In this document: positions 1-9,290 of the stretch, in pieces | Layout: each line of letters begins with the position of its first letter | Numbering within the stretch: position 1 is the first letter of the stretch | Source: Apostichopus japonicus | Taxonomy: Eukaryota; Echinodermata; Holothuroidea; Aspidochirotida; Stichopodidae | Assembly: GCF_037975245.1 (NCBI RefSeq) | Contig: NC_092570.1 | Coordinates: 7,563,001-7,627,000, forward strand | Length of the DNA stretch: 64,000 nucleotides | Reading direction: 5' to 3' | The notes under the pieces: model-generated | Seen by the model: the letters and a program-made list of their open reading frames with translations, nothing else | Database searches by the model: none | What the model was told of the DNA's origin: nothing | Made by a program: the position numbers and the translations under genes

Positions 1-790
1 CCTTTGAATCTCGTCGGAATTCTTCAGGCTGCGTTACCGGCAATCCTTTCTCTGACTGTACGTATTTCATTGCTGACATTACACGTGGCGTATAACTGTT
101 ACTACTCATGTCTCCAGCAGGCTGGGTCACCGACAAACCCATTATCTGACCTTATGTAATTCATTGCTGACATTACACGTGGCGTACAACTGTCACTGAT
201 CCTGTCTCTAGCAGGCTGGGTCACCGGGGTCCCATTCTCTGACAGTGTGTGTTGCATTTCTGACATCACACGTGGCATATAACTGTTACTGCTCCGGTCA
301 CTAGCAGGCTGGGTCACCGGCGTCCCATTCTCTGACAGTGTGTGTTGCATTTCTGACATCACACGTGGCATATAACTGTTACTGCTTCGGTCTCTAGCAG
401 GCTGGGTCACCGGCTTTCCATTCTCTGACAGTGTGTGTTGCATTTCTGACATCACACGTGGCATATAACTGTTACTGCTTCGGTCTCTAGCAGGCTGGGT
501 CACCGGCGTCCCATTCTCTGACCTTGTGTGTTGCATTTCTGACATCACACGTGGCATATAACTGTTACTGCTTCGGTCTCTAGCAGGCTGGGTCACCGGC
601 GTCCCATTCTCTGACCTTGCGTGTTTCATTGTTGACCACACCCGTGACGTATAACTGTTACTCCTCATGTCTCTAGCACGGTGGGTCACCGATTTGTCCG
701 TATTTCATTTCTTGTACCATCCACGTTGTATAAACCTCAGGTCATACTCCGGTACTCACACGGCTGAGTCACGCGAACTCCACTCTCCCC
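1..790 (-). repeat. 93-bp coding tandem repeat (31-residue units)
   Basis: The word ggctgggtcaccgg or a close variant recurs at 27, 120, 214, 307, 400, 493, 586 and about 679. The spacing is exactly 93 bp, except 94 bp between 120 and 214. A more decayed unit begins near 762, only about 83 bp further on. Inner units (about 214-590) are nearly identical and outer units are diverged, the usual pattern for unequal exchange in an array. A 93-bp period keeps the reading frame, which supports a coding origin. The array continues off the left edge. Confidence 0.9.
102..689 (-). CDS. Unrecognised 31-residue tandem-repeat protein, partial and probably frameshifted
   Basis: This is an open frame of 195 codons on the - strand, made almost entirely of 31-residue units containing SENGTPVTQPARDRSSNSYM followed by PRVMSEMQHT. 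The units are hydrophilic, without Cys, with a conserved VTQPA core and a Tyr-Met-Pro-Arg motif. I see no signal peptide, membrane segment or dibasic processing site, so a neuropeptide precursor is not supported. No initiating ATG is evident: the frame enters from a diverged unit whose upstream codons include a stop, so this is probably an internal exon or a decayed copy. The frame ends at 102-104 because one extra base in the unit at about 140-214 shifts it. Removing the shift conceptually, the VTQPA reading continues to the window edge. A second block of the same repeat lies at 6420-6806 on the same strand. Function unknown. Confidence 0.5.
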   Translation of the reverse strand: MTHRARDMRSNSYTSRVWSTMKHARSENGTPVTQPARDRSSNSYMPRVMSEMQHTRSENGTPVTQPARDRSSNSYMPRVMSEMQHTLSENGKPVTQPARDRSSNSYMPRVMSEMQHTLSENGTPVTQPASDRSSNSYMPRVMSEMQHTLSENGTPVTQPARDRISDSCTPRVMSAMNYIRSDNGFVGDPACWRHE

Positions 791-1034
791 CTTTGGATCA
801 TTAAAGGATGATTTTATGGATAGACTACACTTGACATGTTGAGACCATTTAAAATATTTCCAACAGTCCATAAGATATTTTTCTTCTCTTTACACTGTTC
901 CTTGTTTTTCCCCATCTTCTTTTTTTGACATAACGAAAAACATTGAATATTCGTGGATCAACAAGTATGAAGCGACTGGACTGTTAAGTCTAGAACACAG
1001 ACCATTTGGGAGATGTCCACAGAAACCGCACATT

Positions 1035-1216
1035 CATTGAAGACTCGCCCCAAACCGCGTGCCGCGCTCTGAAAAAAAAGTTAACTTTTCGTTGCTTGCA
1101 AATGACGTTTTCTTCTTTTCGCTACAAAATGCAAACAGTAATGAAACGTGATACCTTGTTATCTTTCATCTAGACATGAGATGTCCACGCTGCTATGTAC
1201 ACTGTGTTGTGGGTAT
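1035..1216 (+). repeat. Dispersed repeat, copy 1 (pair of 61014-61191)
   Basis: About 180 bp matching 61014-61191 in the same orientation, from cattgaagactcgcccc to gttgtgggta, at roughly 90 percent identity by eye with small indels. No TIR or coding potential is seen. It is an interspersed repeat of unknown class. Confidence 0.75.
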
Positions 1217-2104
1217 ATTCCCCTCTGAAATCCCTCCGAACGACGCTTACCGCCGCAAAGGATTCGGAAACTTTACGAACTGTAATGGGTTGGTTGCAAC
1301 ACTGAAATTAAATTAACATAAAGAACAGTATTATTAGCAATTAATGGCCTTGGATATTGATGATAATTTATTGATACAAATTCACACATACATACATATA
1401 TACAAAAAATAACAAGAAACAAATTATTATTATACAAGCAATTTTAATATGCAAGCATGATAATAAAAAAGTTTAAAGTTATCAAAAGCACTTGTCCTGA
1501 TGCTTCTTAAATAATCAGATATTGACGAAGGTCCAATTAAACCAATCGTTGGAAGGGGAGGCGCAACGGGTCAAAGGGGAATGGGGAGTTCGTCCAAGCA
1601 GTTTATTTCTTAGTTGGATGGCATTATTGGCAGAATTTGAATCCTGATATATCAAAGTCCAACAAATGATGAAACCACGATCACTTCAAAAGGAAAGCCT
1701 CGTCAGGTTGGAACCGATATAAAAGATACTTTCTCTGATATATCAATACATGTGGTTAATCATATAACTATATGTGAAGTTTCTTTATTGAGAGAAATTC
1801 CTTCCTTCTATGAACATTCCCAGCAGATCGCCCACCCCCCCCCCCCCCAACCATCCATTAAAATGTAATTTTCACTGACCATATAAGAGACTGAAATCAG
1901 AATTATCACTCCTTTGCAGAAGACAAGTCAAACGGTTGCCAAGTGGTCAACTTCATGTAATTGATAGATAGACCACCCAGTTGAGACCATTTTTTATATA
2001 CTGTATTTCATGTCCCGCTTCAAAGCACTCGTGCTGACAGTATGAGTATCATTTTGAGCTAAGCCAAAGCCTTCATCTGAGGTATATAGCTATCACGCGA
2101 TTTT
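1217..2104. other. No gene recognised
   Basis: AT-rich sequence with a C homopolymer near 1835-1850. Neither strand shows an exon-like stretch with splice sites that I can support. Confidence 0.4.
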
Positions 2105-2660
2105 GTCAGTATGAGTTCTTTGATACACGAAATCAGAGGGCAGAGTAGAGAGGTATTAGAAATAGCATCAGATGAAGGTTAGGAACTGTTGATACTGTCA
2201 GTATGAGTTCTTTGATGCATGAAATGAGAGGGCAGAGTAGAGAGGTATTAGCAATAAGATCAGATGAAGGTTAGGAACTGTTGATACTGTCAGTATGAGC
2301 AGGGAGCTGCTACTCTAACTAGTAGCAGCTCCCTGGTATGAGTGCTTTGATGCATGAAATGAGAGGGCAGAGTAGAGAGGTATTAGCAATAGGATCAGAT
2401 GAAGGTTAGGAACTGTTCATACTGTCAGTATGAGTTCTTTGATGGAATGAGAGGGCAGAGTAGAGAGGTATTAGTACTAGGATCAGATGAAGGTTAGGAA
2501 CTGTTCATACTGTCAGTATGAGTGCTTTGATGCATGAAATGAGAGGACAGTTTAGAGAGGTATTATCATAAGGATCAGATGAAGGTTAGGAACTGTTCAT
2601 ACTGTCAGTATGAGTGCTTTGATGCATGAAATTGGAGGACAGTTTAGAGAGGTATTAGCA
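2105..2660 (+). repeat. 92-bp minisatellite, about 6 units
   Basis: The phrase tcagatgaaggttaggaact recurs at about 2168, 2260, 2395, 2483 and 2575. Spacing is 92, 135, 88 and 92 bp. Each unit carries gtcagtatgag, ctttgatgcatgaaat, gagggcag and gtagagaggtatta. The 135-bp interval contains an extra hairpin insertion (2300-2335). The array is not obviously coding. Confidence 0.9.
2300..2335. repeat. Perfect 15-bp hairpin inserted in the minisatellite
   Basis: The left arm cagggagctgctact (2300-2314) and right arm agtagcagctccctg (2321-2335) are exact reverse complements around a 6-nt loop. Neighbouring units lack it, and it accounts for most of the roughly 43-bp excess in that unit. Confidence 0.85.
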
Positions 2661-4504
2661 TGGCATAACTGTCCCATCTGACTGGATATACTTCATATCG
2701 CTTTTATAATCTTTTCATAGATATCTTTGTGGTGACGAAATCACTCAAACAGTTAATTTACCCATCGAAACAATGTTGACAACTCAACGCGGTGATAATT
2801 TTAAAGCGGTTGTCTATATTAGCAGACTTTGATAACCTGCAGTTTTCAAACTTATTTTCAGGTCAGATATGTTCTCAAGTATATGTACGTATATTCCACA
2901 CGAACTTAAAAAAAAGCCTGTACCATAAAATTGGTTACGGAACAGTGGTTTAATTTGTATTATTTTCGTACCATGCGAAACTGCCTCGTGACCCCCTGTT
3001 TTTTCCAACTGAGTAATTTTGTTATTCTGCGGTTATTCTGGGGTATTCCTTCAATGACGAAAAGTTTGGGAGCACTTATGGCTATATATAAAGCACCCAT
3101 GCAGTGTATATATGGCTTGATGAGTTTGTACTGTGAATATTAGTATGAACTCTTTGAGTTTTATAACACCGCAGTAACACACGTTAGACCTGTCAGCAGA
3201 TGCTACTGTGGAATAATTATTAATAGAATACTTCATTACTCACAAGCCGTTTCAACTAATGACTGGTTAGGAGTCTACACAACTTTTCCTGTGTTTGACT
3301 AGTAAGGATACCATGTAAAGATGGTTGAAATTGCAGATCTTAAGTGTTTTACAGTAAATGTGTGATTATTGACGAAACCTGTAGAATAGTTTGGTTAGAC
3401 CAATCAATCATTATGCATAGCATTTAGTGTTAGTATTTTCCGTTTGTAAGTCCTTACCGGTAGCAACTATAGTTATAAATGCAACACATGTTAAGATATT
3501 ATGACACACATCAGTTTTACCTGATTAACGGTAACTCACCTTAACCAGTTTGAACTGATAAAGCATTGTGCTACCTATCGTGTGCTACATATACCACCCT
3601 TAGCAACACATTAGCCTAACCACTGGTATATACCATACTCCGAAACATGCAATCTGCTTTCCTTCATTACGTATCCATTCGGGGTGTTTTTAATTGACCC
3701 CAAAAAAAAGGGAAAGTTACAATTTCTTAACTTTTCTCCCTCTTTGACCCAGTATACTGATAGGAAACTGCAAAGCTTTGAATTTCAGACTTGATTTTTT
3801 TTTTGTCGAGCACCGTACCCTGTATAAGGTGTCGTCTGCCAGTGACTGCCGTGTGATTAACGTAAACATTACCAGCGTAAAAGGATATCAATTGACCTTT
3901 GAACTCTGAAGGTTAGGGGGGGGGGGGATGTTGCAAAGTCTGGAACAAGTTAAAAGGGGTGCAGTGGTGAAAGTGTCTTTTTACAAATTTAGCCAAAACG
4001 CAGTTCCGCAAGTTTCGTCATCCGCAGTTATATCGACTCGAAGATGAAGCCATTTTTTCTCTCTGGTCAGACAGCATCCAGTAACTGCTTGTCAGGGGTT
4101 CGTGTTACAATACATACTGTAATTGTGAGATTGCAGAATGTAACAGTACAGTGGCTTCAGCGTTTTCGATTTTCGTATTAAGCATGAGCTGTCTATAATT
4201 ACTGATAACATTAAAACCACAGATATTAATTTAGAAAAAAAAAGGAATTCACTTACCTGCATTTCCATTGCCACTAAATCACAGCATAATAATTTGCTGT
4301 AGAAAGAGTTTCTTCTCTGGCTGACGATCTAACTGCGATTAATTATATGGAATAACAACATATCTGCCAACTTCTTGATTTTAACATGTTGTCGTACGCT
4401 GATTGGATGGATTCGAGGATACCTTCACACACACCCACTCTGTCAACCAATCCAGTGTAAGAACAGCCCCTCGTTTGTAACGTGCGTGAACCCATTGTTT
4501 AACC
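2661..4504. other. No gene recognised
   Basis: AT-rich sequence with short homopolymers, including a G run near 3917-3927. The open frames present are short, on both strands, and resemble no family I know. CCAAT-like boxes occur at 4401-4406 (reverse) and 4447-4451. Confidence 0.4.
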
Positions 4505-4554
4505 ATGAAAGTGCCATGTGACTCATTTCCGTTTGCCCTCGGTGAAGCATGGAG
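4505..4554 (+). CDS. Possible first coding exon of an unidentified gene
   Basis: An ATG at 4505 opens 16 codons (starting MKVPCDSFPF) and reaches a strong splice donor, ggag|gtaagt, at 4554/4555. CCAAT-like boxes lie 55-105 bp upstream, which would suit a TATA-less promoter. A second ATG at 4549 lies immediately before the same donor. No matching downstream exon was found, so this could be chance. Confidence 0.25.
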
Positions 4555-5039
4555 GTAAGTAACAAAAGCGTTTGTTTTTAAACTTTGCTGCGATAATATT
4601 AAAAACCTTACTGTAGATTCTCATTTACAGTCGTTTAAAATGGTGTTGCAAACTTTTAATTGCTGTGAATTTGCATGAATTCCAATAACTTATCTAATAA
4701 CTGAAATAGGCTACCAACACGTATATAAGCTATGATACGGTTAAAAGTAATCGTTGCATTTTGTTGTTGTTGTTGTCTATTTACCTAATCTCGAGTCATG
4801 ACAAAATACTATTCGACTATTTCCACATATACCTCCAATAGGCCTCCACTCACACCCCCGACACACCTTCCATGAACAGCCAATCACAGCGTTATTGCAT
4901 TCAGGCCAGCTGAAGCGTGAAGGTCGACGGGGTTGAATACAACTTTCCAACAGGGAATTCCCCGATTAGTCAGCTATTGCGAAGTCAACGGAAGAAGGAT
5001 GGTGCAATGCTAGTTTAAATGTCCTTCCGTCACGATCGA

Positions 5040-5115
5040 AATGAATAATAATAATAATAATTTATTTTGTAAAGCGTAAAATCCACAAAAGTGCTCTAAA
5101 ACGCTATGTAACAGC
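5040..5115 (-). mobile_element. SINE-like 3-prime tail fragment
   Basis: Read on the - strand, this runs gcgttttagagcacttttg, then gcgctttacaaaa-like sequence, then attatt repeats. Many tRNA-derived SINEs have such a 3-prime end. No A or B box is recognisable next to it, so only the tail is called. Confidence 0.4.
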
Positions 5116-5849
5116 AAATAAGAAATATAAAAATATGACACAAAAGTCTCCATGTACGGGAACTGAATAGAGTCTCCATGTACGGGAACTGGGTTTGATA
5201 GTGGATCAAATTGTTTGTTTTTTGTTTTGTTTTTCATGCTCAGGTTCTGTCTCTCCAGACTGTTCTCCAAAAGTATGGTGTGATTCTTTTCGATAACAAC
5301 ATCTAGTTTACCTTTATTCCAAAATAAGGTCAAAGGGTCCCTGCCAATTGTTATGAATGATTATGAATAAGGGGGAGGGGGTACTCTTCAAATATTTACA
5401 GGGGACATATACTTTACTATTTTAACTACCCTTATAAGCACTTTAAGCCTTCCAAACGTAGGAATAATAACATATTAAAAATATTCTGAAAAAGAACAAC
5501 AAGGCACTGAAGAAAATTTCTCTGGCGATGAGCAATTTATTACATTTCCAATGTAATTACTGATCATCATTAAAATGACCGTCATTAAAATGGAGATATT
5601 ACATTTGAATGTTTGGAATTTTTAGAAACATGAAGGCACTTTTAAAATCTGGGAAGGCAATATAGCTGCTCGGCATACAAGAATGAAAATGAACAATAAA
5701 ATATAAATATGAAAAAGGACAGCTAATAAACCAGAAAGAAACCTATTCGTATATGTTAACTTCTTGTTTCGTAATAACATGATTGATGATGTAACACCAT
5801 TACAATGACGAGCGACTCAAGGCATTGCCTTCTATATGATGACCTTTAT

Positions 5850-6205
5850 TACCACCTTTATTTCGACAATTTATCCTTTACCGACTTTTTCATGTTTGCT
5901 AATAGTAGTTGTACCAGAGGTCATTGTCTTAAACTCTAAACGTCACATAGTAGGATTAATATTCGGCATAACTTTTTTTCTAATAGGGTTGTGAATGAGT
6001 GGAATGGTTTGCCTGAGAAAGTTGTACTTGCAAGTAGTGTCAATGGGTTTAAGAACGCTTTGGACAAGCACTTTAAGCATTGTAATCGGGTCTGAGTGTT
6101 TGCGTCTTCATTATTTTTCTCTCTCTATAGGGTCCTTGATGGGGACTTAAGTGTCCCTCCTGATCCTTTTTTTTCTACTAAACTAAACTAAACTAAACTA
6201 AATCA
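5850..6205 (+). pseudogene. Non-LTR retrotransposon (LINE) 3-prime fragment, reverse-transcriptase C-terminus
   Basis: The frame around 5860-6092 reads as the C-terminal tail of a LINE reverse transcriptase of the jockey/CR1-like type. A segment with TRGHCLKL is followed, after one in-frame TAA, by RHNFFSNRVVNEWNGLP and then SVNGFKNALDKHF, ending at TGA 6093-6095. The order of motifs (TRGH-LKL, FFSxRVxxxWNxLP, SxxxFKxxLD) is typical of the family. The 3-prime end at about 6176-6200 is a run of tandem actaa units, as expected for LINE tails. The catalytic RT domain and endonuclease are absent, so this is a dead 5-prime-truncated copy. Confidence 0.8.
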
Positions 6206-6419
6206 TTAACGTCATTATTGAAGTAGAGGAGGGGGAGGGAAATATATGCACTTTGTTCGAAAACATATATTATTGTTCAGGAAAAACGAAACTAATTATA
6301 CAAGATGATTCATAAAAGTAATAGAAATTAAATGTTTCAAAAAATTTAGGATAGTACTCTAAAAACATATTGCCCAATCAGCTTTGAAGAGTTGAAACTC
6401 CGTTAATGTCTGTTTACTT

Positions 6420-6806
6420 TCTGTTTCGTAACAGGCAGGTCGAGTCACTGGCAATCTGCTGGCACTATCTGAGACGCATATACGCTCTCTGTCCTTTATT
6501 TATCGACAGGGTGTGTGACGGGAAGTCCATTCTCTGATCTTCGGTGGTTTCCGTTAGTGTCATCATTAAAAAGTACTAACGCTGGCCGTATACTTGTTGA
6601 GTATTCAGCAGGCTGAGTAACTGGAAGTCCATTTTGCGATATTCTGTAGTTTACTTCCCTTACCATCCGTGGCATATAAACGGGAGCTCTCCTCCGGTGT
6701 ACAGCCGGCTGGGTCACTACCAGTCCACCGTCTCTTCCTCCATAGTTCACTGCTCCTGATTCAGCAGGATGAGTCACAGGATGACCATTCTCTGATGTTT
6801 GGTAAT
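6420..6806 (-). CDS. Second block of the 31-residue repeat protein, candidate exon
   Basis: A good acceptor (pyrimidine-rich tract then CAG at 6809-6807) opens an exon at 6806 on the - strand. The frame carries TSENGHPVTHPAE, VVTQPAVHRRRAPVYMPR, SQNGLPVTQPAEYS and SENGLPVTHPVDK, then stops at TAA 6496-6498. These are diverged units of the repeat at 1-790, with the same VTxPA core and YMPR motif. Another unit (LPVTRPA) lies at about 6425-6460, beyond the stop in a shifted frame, so the 3-prime side is decayed or the exon ends at the stop. No initiating exon or promoter was found upstream. The two blocks may be one gene or two copies; function unknown. Confidence 0.5.
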
Positions 6807-6942
6807 CTGAAAAGAAATTATCACTAAAGAGATTAAAACATCCAACAAATATCGTTTTTAATTTAAGTACCGTAGATTCTTGTCTTTGGCAGGGTCGTCT
6901 CTAGAGGGTTTGTGGGGGTGTCTCACCCCCCCCCCCTTAAAC

Positions 6943-7338
6943 CAGTGGCGGAGCTAGGGGTATTGGTCAGAGGGGCGAGAATGGTCTATAGGGGCGCTTT
7001 CGGCACTATCTAAGCGGAACGCCACCACAGGTTGGCGTGGAGCCTACAGATTTTTTTCAGTAAAGATACTCCCTAGATCGCCGGAAATGACCCTCTCTGG
7101 GCCTTGCTAATTTGCAGATAAACGAACAATAAATAGCCGTTAGAGCATTTTGTCAGAAAATTGCAGCAAGAAAATGTGAGAAATGTCAATAGGTAGATGA
7201 GAGCGCAATCAAAAAGTCAATAATCGCGAATACGTAAAAAGTGGTAAAAAGCTGAAAAGGGCGCCAGCAGTCCATTGGAGTCCGTCAGGGGGGAGGGCGT
7301 TCGCCCTCCCCCCTGACTGTATGGACGCTCCGCCACTG
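6943..7338 (+). mobile_element. hAT-like MITE, family B, copy 1
   Basis: Ends are CAGTGGCGGAGC and GCTCCGCCACTG. Flanking octamers CCTTAAAC and CCCCAAAC are a diverged 8-bp target-site duplication. At 396 bp it has exactly the length of the copy at 23512. It carries the shared internal module (about 6995-7105). There is no coding capacity, so it must have been moved by another element's transposase. Confidence 0.9.
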
Positions 7339-7603
7339 CCCCAAACTTGGTAAAACTGACGAGTGCGACAGTCGGAATTTCCGACTGTCGCACTCTAGTT
7401 TATCTAGGCCTATTCATTTATTCCTGTGATTGTGCATGACCTAAAATTTGATAAAGTTCGGTCAAAATTGACCTTTAATCAGTCATATTTACCACGTTTT
7501 CCTTGCCACTTTGAGAAATTGTATCTCGCGATTCTCATACTCCACCGTACAAAACTTCGTATGATATTGAATACTCCAAAAAAATGCCTAATAGAACTAC
7601 CGT

Positions 7604-7993
7604 CATTGGCGTAGGAGCCCAATTTGATTTGGGAAGTGGGGGGGGGGGGGGCTGTAAAGTCTTGCCCTAAAAATATAACCAAAATTTTTGGCGCGCTCCG
7701 CGTGCGTTCCACATGTTAATTGGCATATCAAATAGGCATGCATCGGTTTTTACATCGCATGCCAAAAACATACAATCATTTGCTGTGTAATTACCCTTCC
7801 ATATTGGTTAAAATTATGGGGGAAGTCGTTACAATATTAATGGTAATAATCATATAAGTTTAACTACTGAAAAACACATTGTTATTATCTTTATTTCATT
7901 ATCTTTCTTTCTTTCTTAGGTACCCGAAAAGTTATCAGCATATTGCCCAAATTTTCACAAATATATTTGGTTGGGGTTGGGGGGGGGGGATAA
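7604..7993 (+). mobile_element. hAT-like MITE, family A, copy 1 (right end lost)
   Basis: It begins with the family A end (cattggcgtaggag) and follows the 55153-55544 copy closely through gtaattacccttccatattg and the gtacccgaaaa region. It stops in a G-rich run near 7990, without the terminal ctcctacgcctatg. G homopolymers occur at both ends. Confidence 0.8.
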
Positions 7994-8829
7994 TAAGTTT
8001 GTGAAATGAGTGCCAGTGGGTACAAATGTATCGGAAAAAGTTCGCAACAAAAGTGCAGTCGCGACAGATCGGGTGTCTGACTGACACTGACCGTATCGTT
8101 GACAAGTAGCGCGAGGGTGGGGGAGGGGGTACAAGGCAGCAGTCGGAATTTTCTGGGTTCAAAACCCATCCAGTTGGATTTTTCAGCCACTACACACCCC
8201 AATCATCAGGCCTTAGCTACGGCCCTGGGCTTTGGTGAATGATTTTACAAAACAAAGCGATCACTACTCAAAGCGTGGTTGACCCTGGTTGAGATATAGG
8301 TCAAACTAAGACGCCCTCTAAATCGGGTCCTTTTAAAGTTACTAACTGGGAGTGGGAGGGCTTGGATTCCCGTCCACTGTTTACCCCAACTGCAGTTGAG
8401 AAAATTTCAGCTCCCTTTTTGTTCCCAAACGATATTTATTATTACAACAATTAATAATCGTTAGCAGAACTAGATAAAAATGTCTCATAATTTCCCATTA
8501 TTCACCAATGTTGGCTGTATTTATGGAAAATCTTCGACATTTATCCTCATACAGGCTTCACCTTGGCATATTGCTCTCAAATTATCTCTCCGTTGATGCA
8601 AAAATTATAGCCGCATTTAGAATCAAATAAACTGACAAATTGCTCTCAGTCGGAGATAAGAAGGTCAACAAAATTTACTCATTTATATTACACGTCAATT
8701 CAGAGATTCTTGCATCTTAAGAATGTGATATGTAACTGAGCAGAAATTTCAATTTTATGCAAAGATGTTATATTTCTTTATATTTTAAACTATTTACTCG
8801 AAAGTTTGCACTTTTTTGTTTTATCTCAA

Positions 8830-9290
8830 TCGTTTTCGATATCATTCTCTGATATCATTCTCTATCACACCATACCAACAACCGAGGGGGACGGTATCAT
8901 TTAGGGTGTTATTTACACCCAAACGGGAAGCAAAGTCTCATCTACCGTTTATATACGGTTTTTCAACACGTTTGGCTCACAAATCAAATCTGTAACTCAG
9001 TATCATTTGAGGGGGGCCAAAAAAAGAAGCTGACGTCACCCTCTATCACCCCATGCCAACAAACTTCGGCGGACGGTATCATTTAGGGTGTTATTAACAC
9101 CCAAACGGGAAGCAAAGTCTCATCTACCGTTTATATATGGGTTTTTAACACGATTTTTGGCTAACAAATCAACTCTGTAACTAAGTATCATTGGGGGGGG
9201 AGCAAAAAAGAAGCTGACGTCACCCTCTATCACCCCATGCCAGCAAACCTCGGGGGACGGTATCATTTAGGGTGTTATTAACACCTAAAC
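8830..9290 (-). repeat. About 182-bp satellite, left array, about 2.5 units
   Basis: The phrase gacggtatcatttagggtgt occurs at 8890, 9072 and 9256, each followed by ttaacacccaaac and gcaaagtctcatctaccg. This is the same satellite as at 14395-15670 in the opposite orientation. Confidence 0.9.

Noticed and set aside
102-689. Neuropeptide precursor interpretation of the 31-residue repeats
   Set aside because: Units lack dibasic cleavage sites, amidation glycine and any signal peptide.
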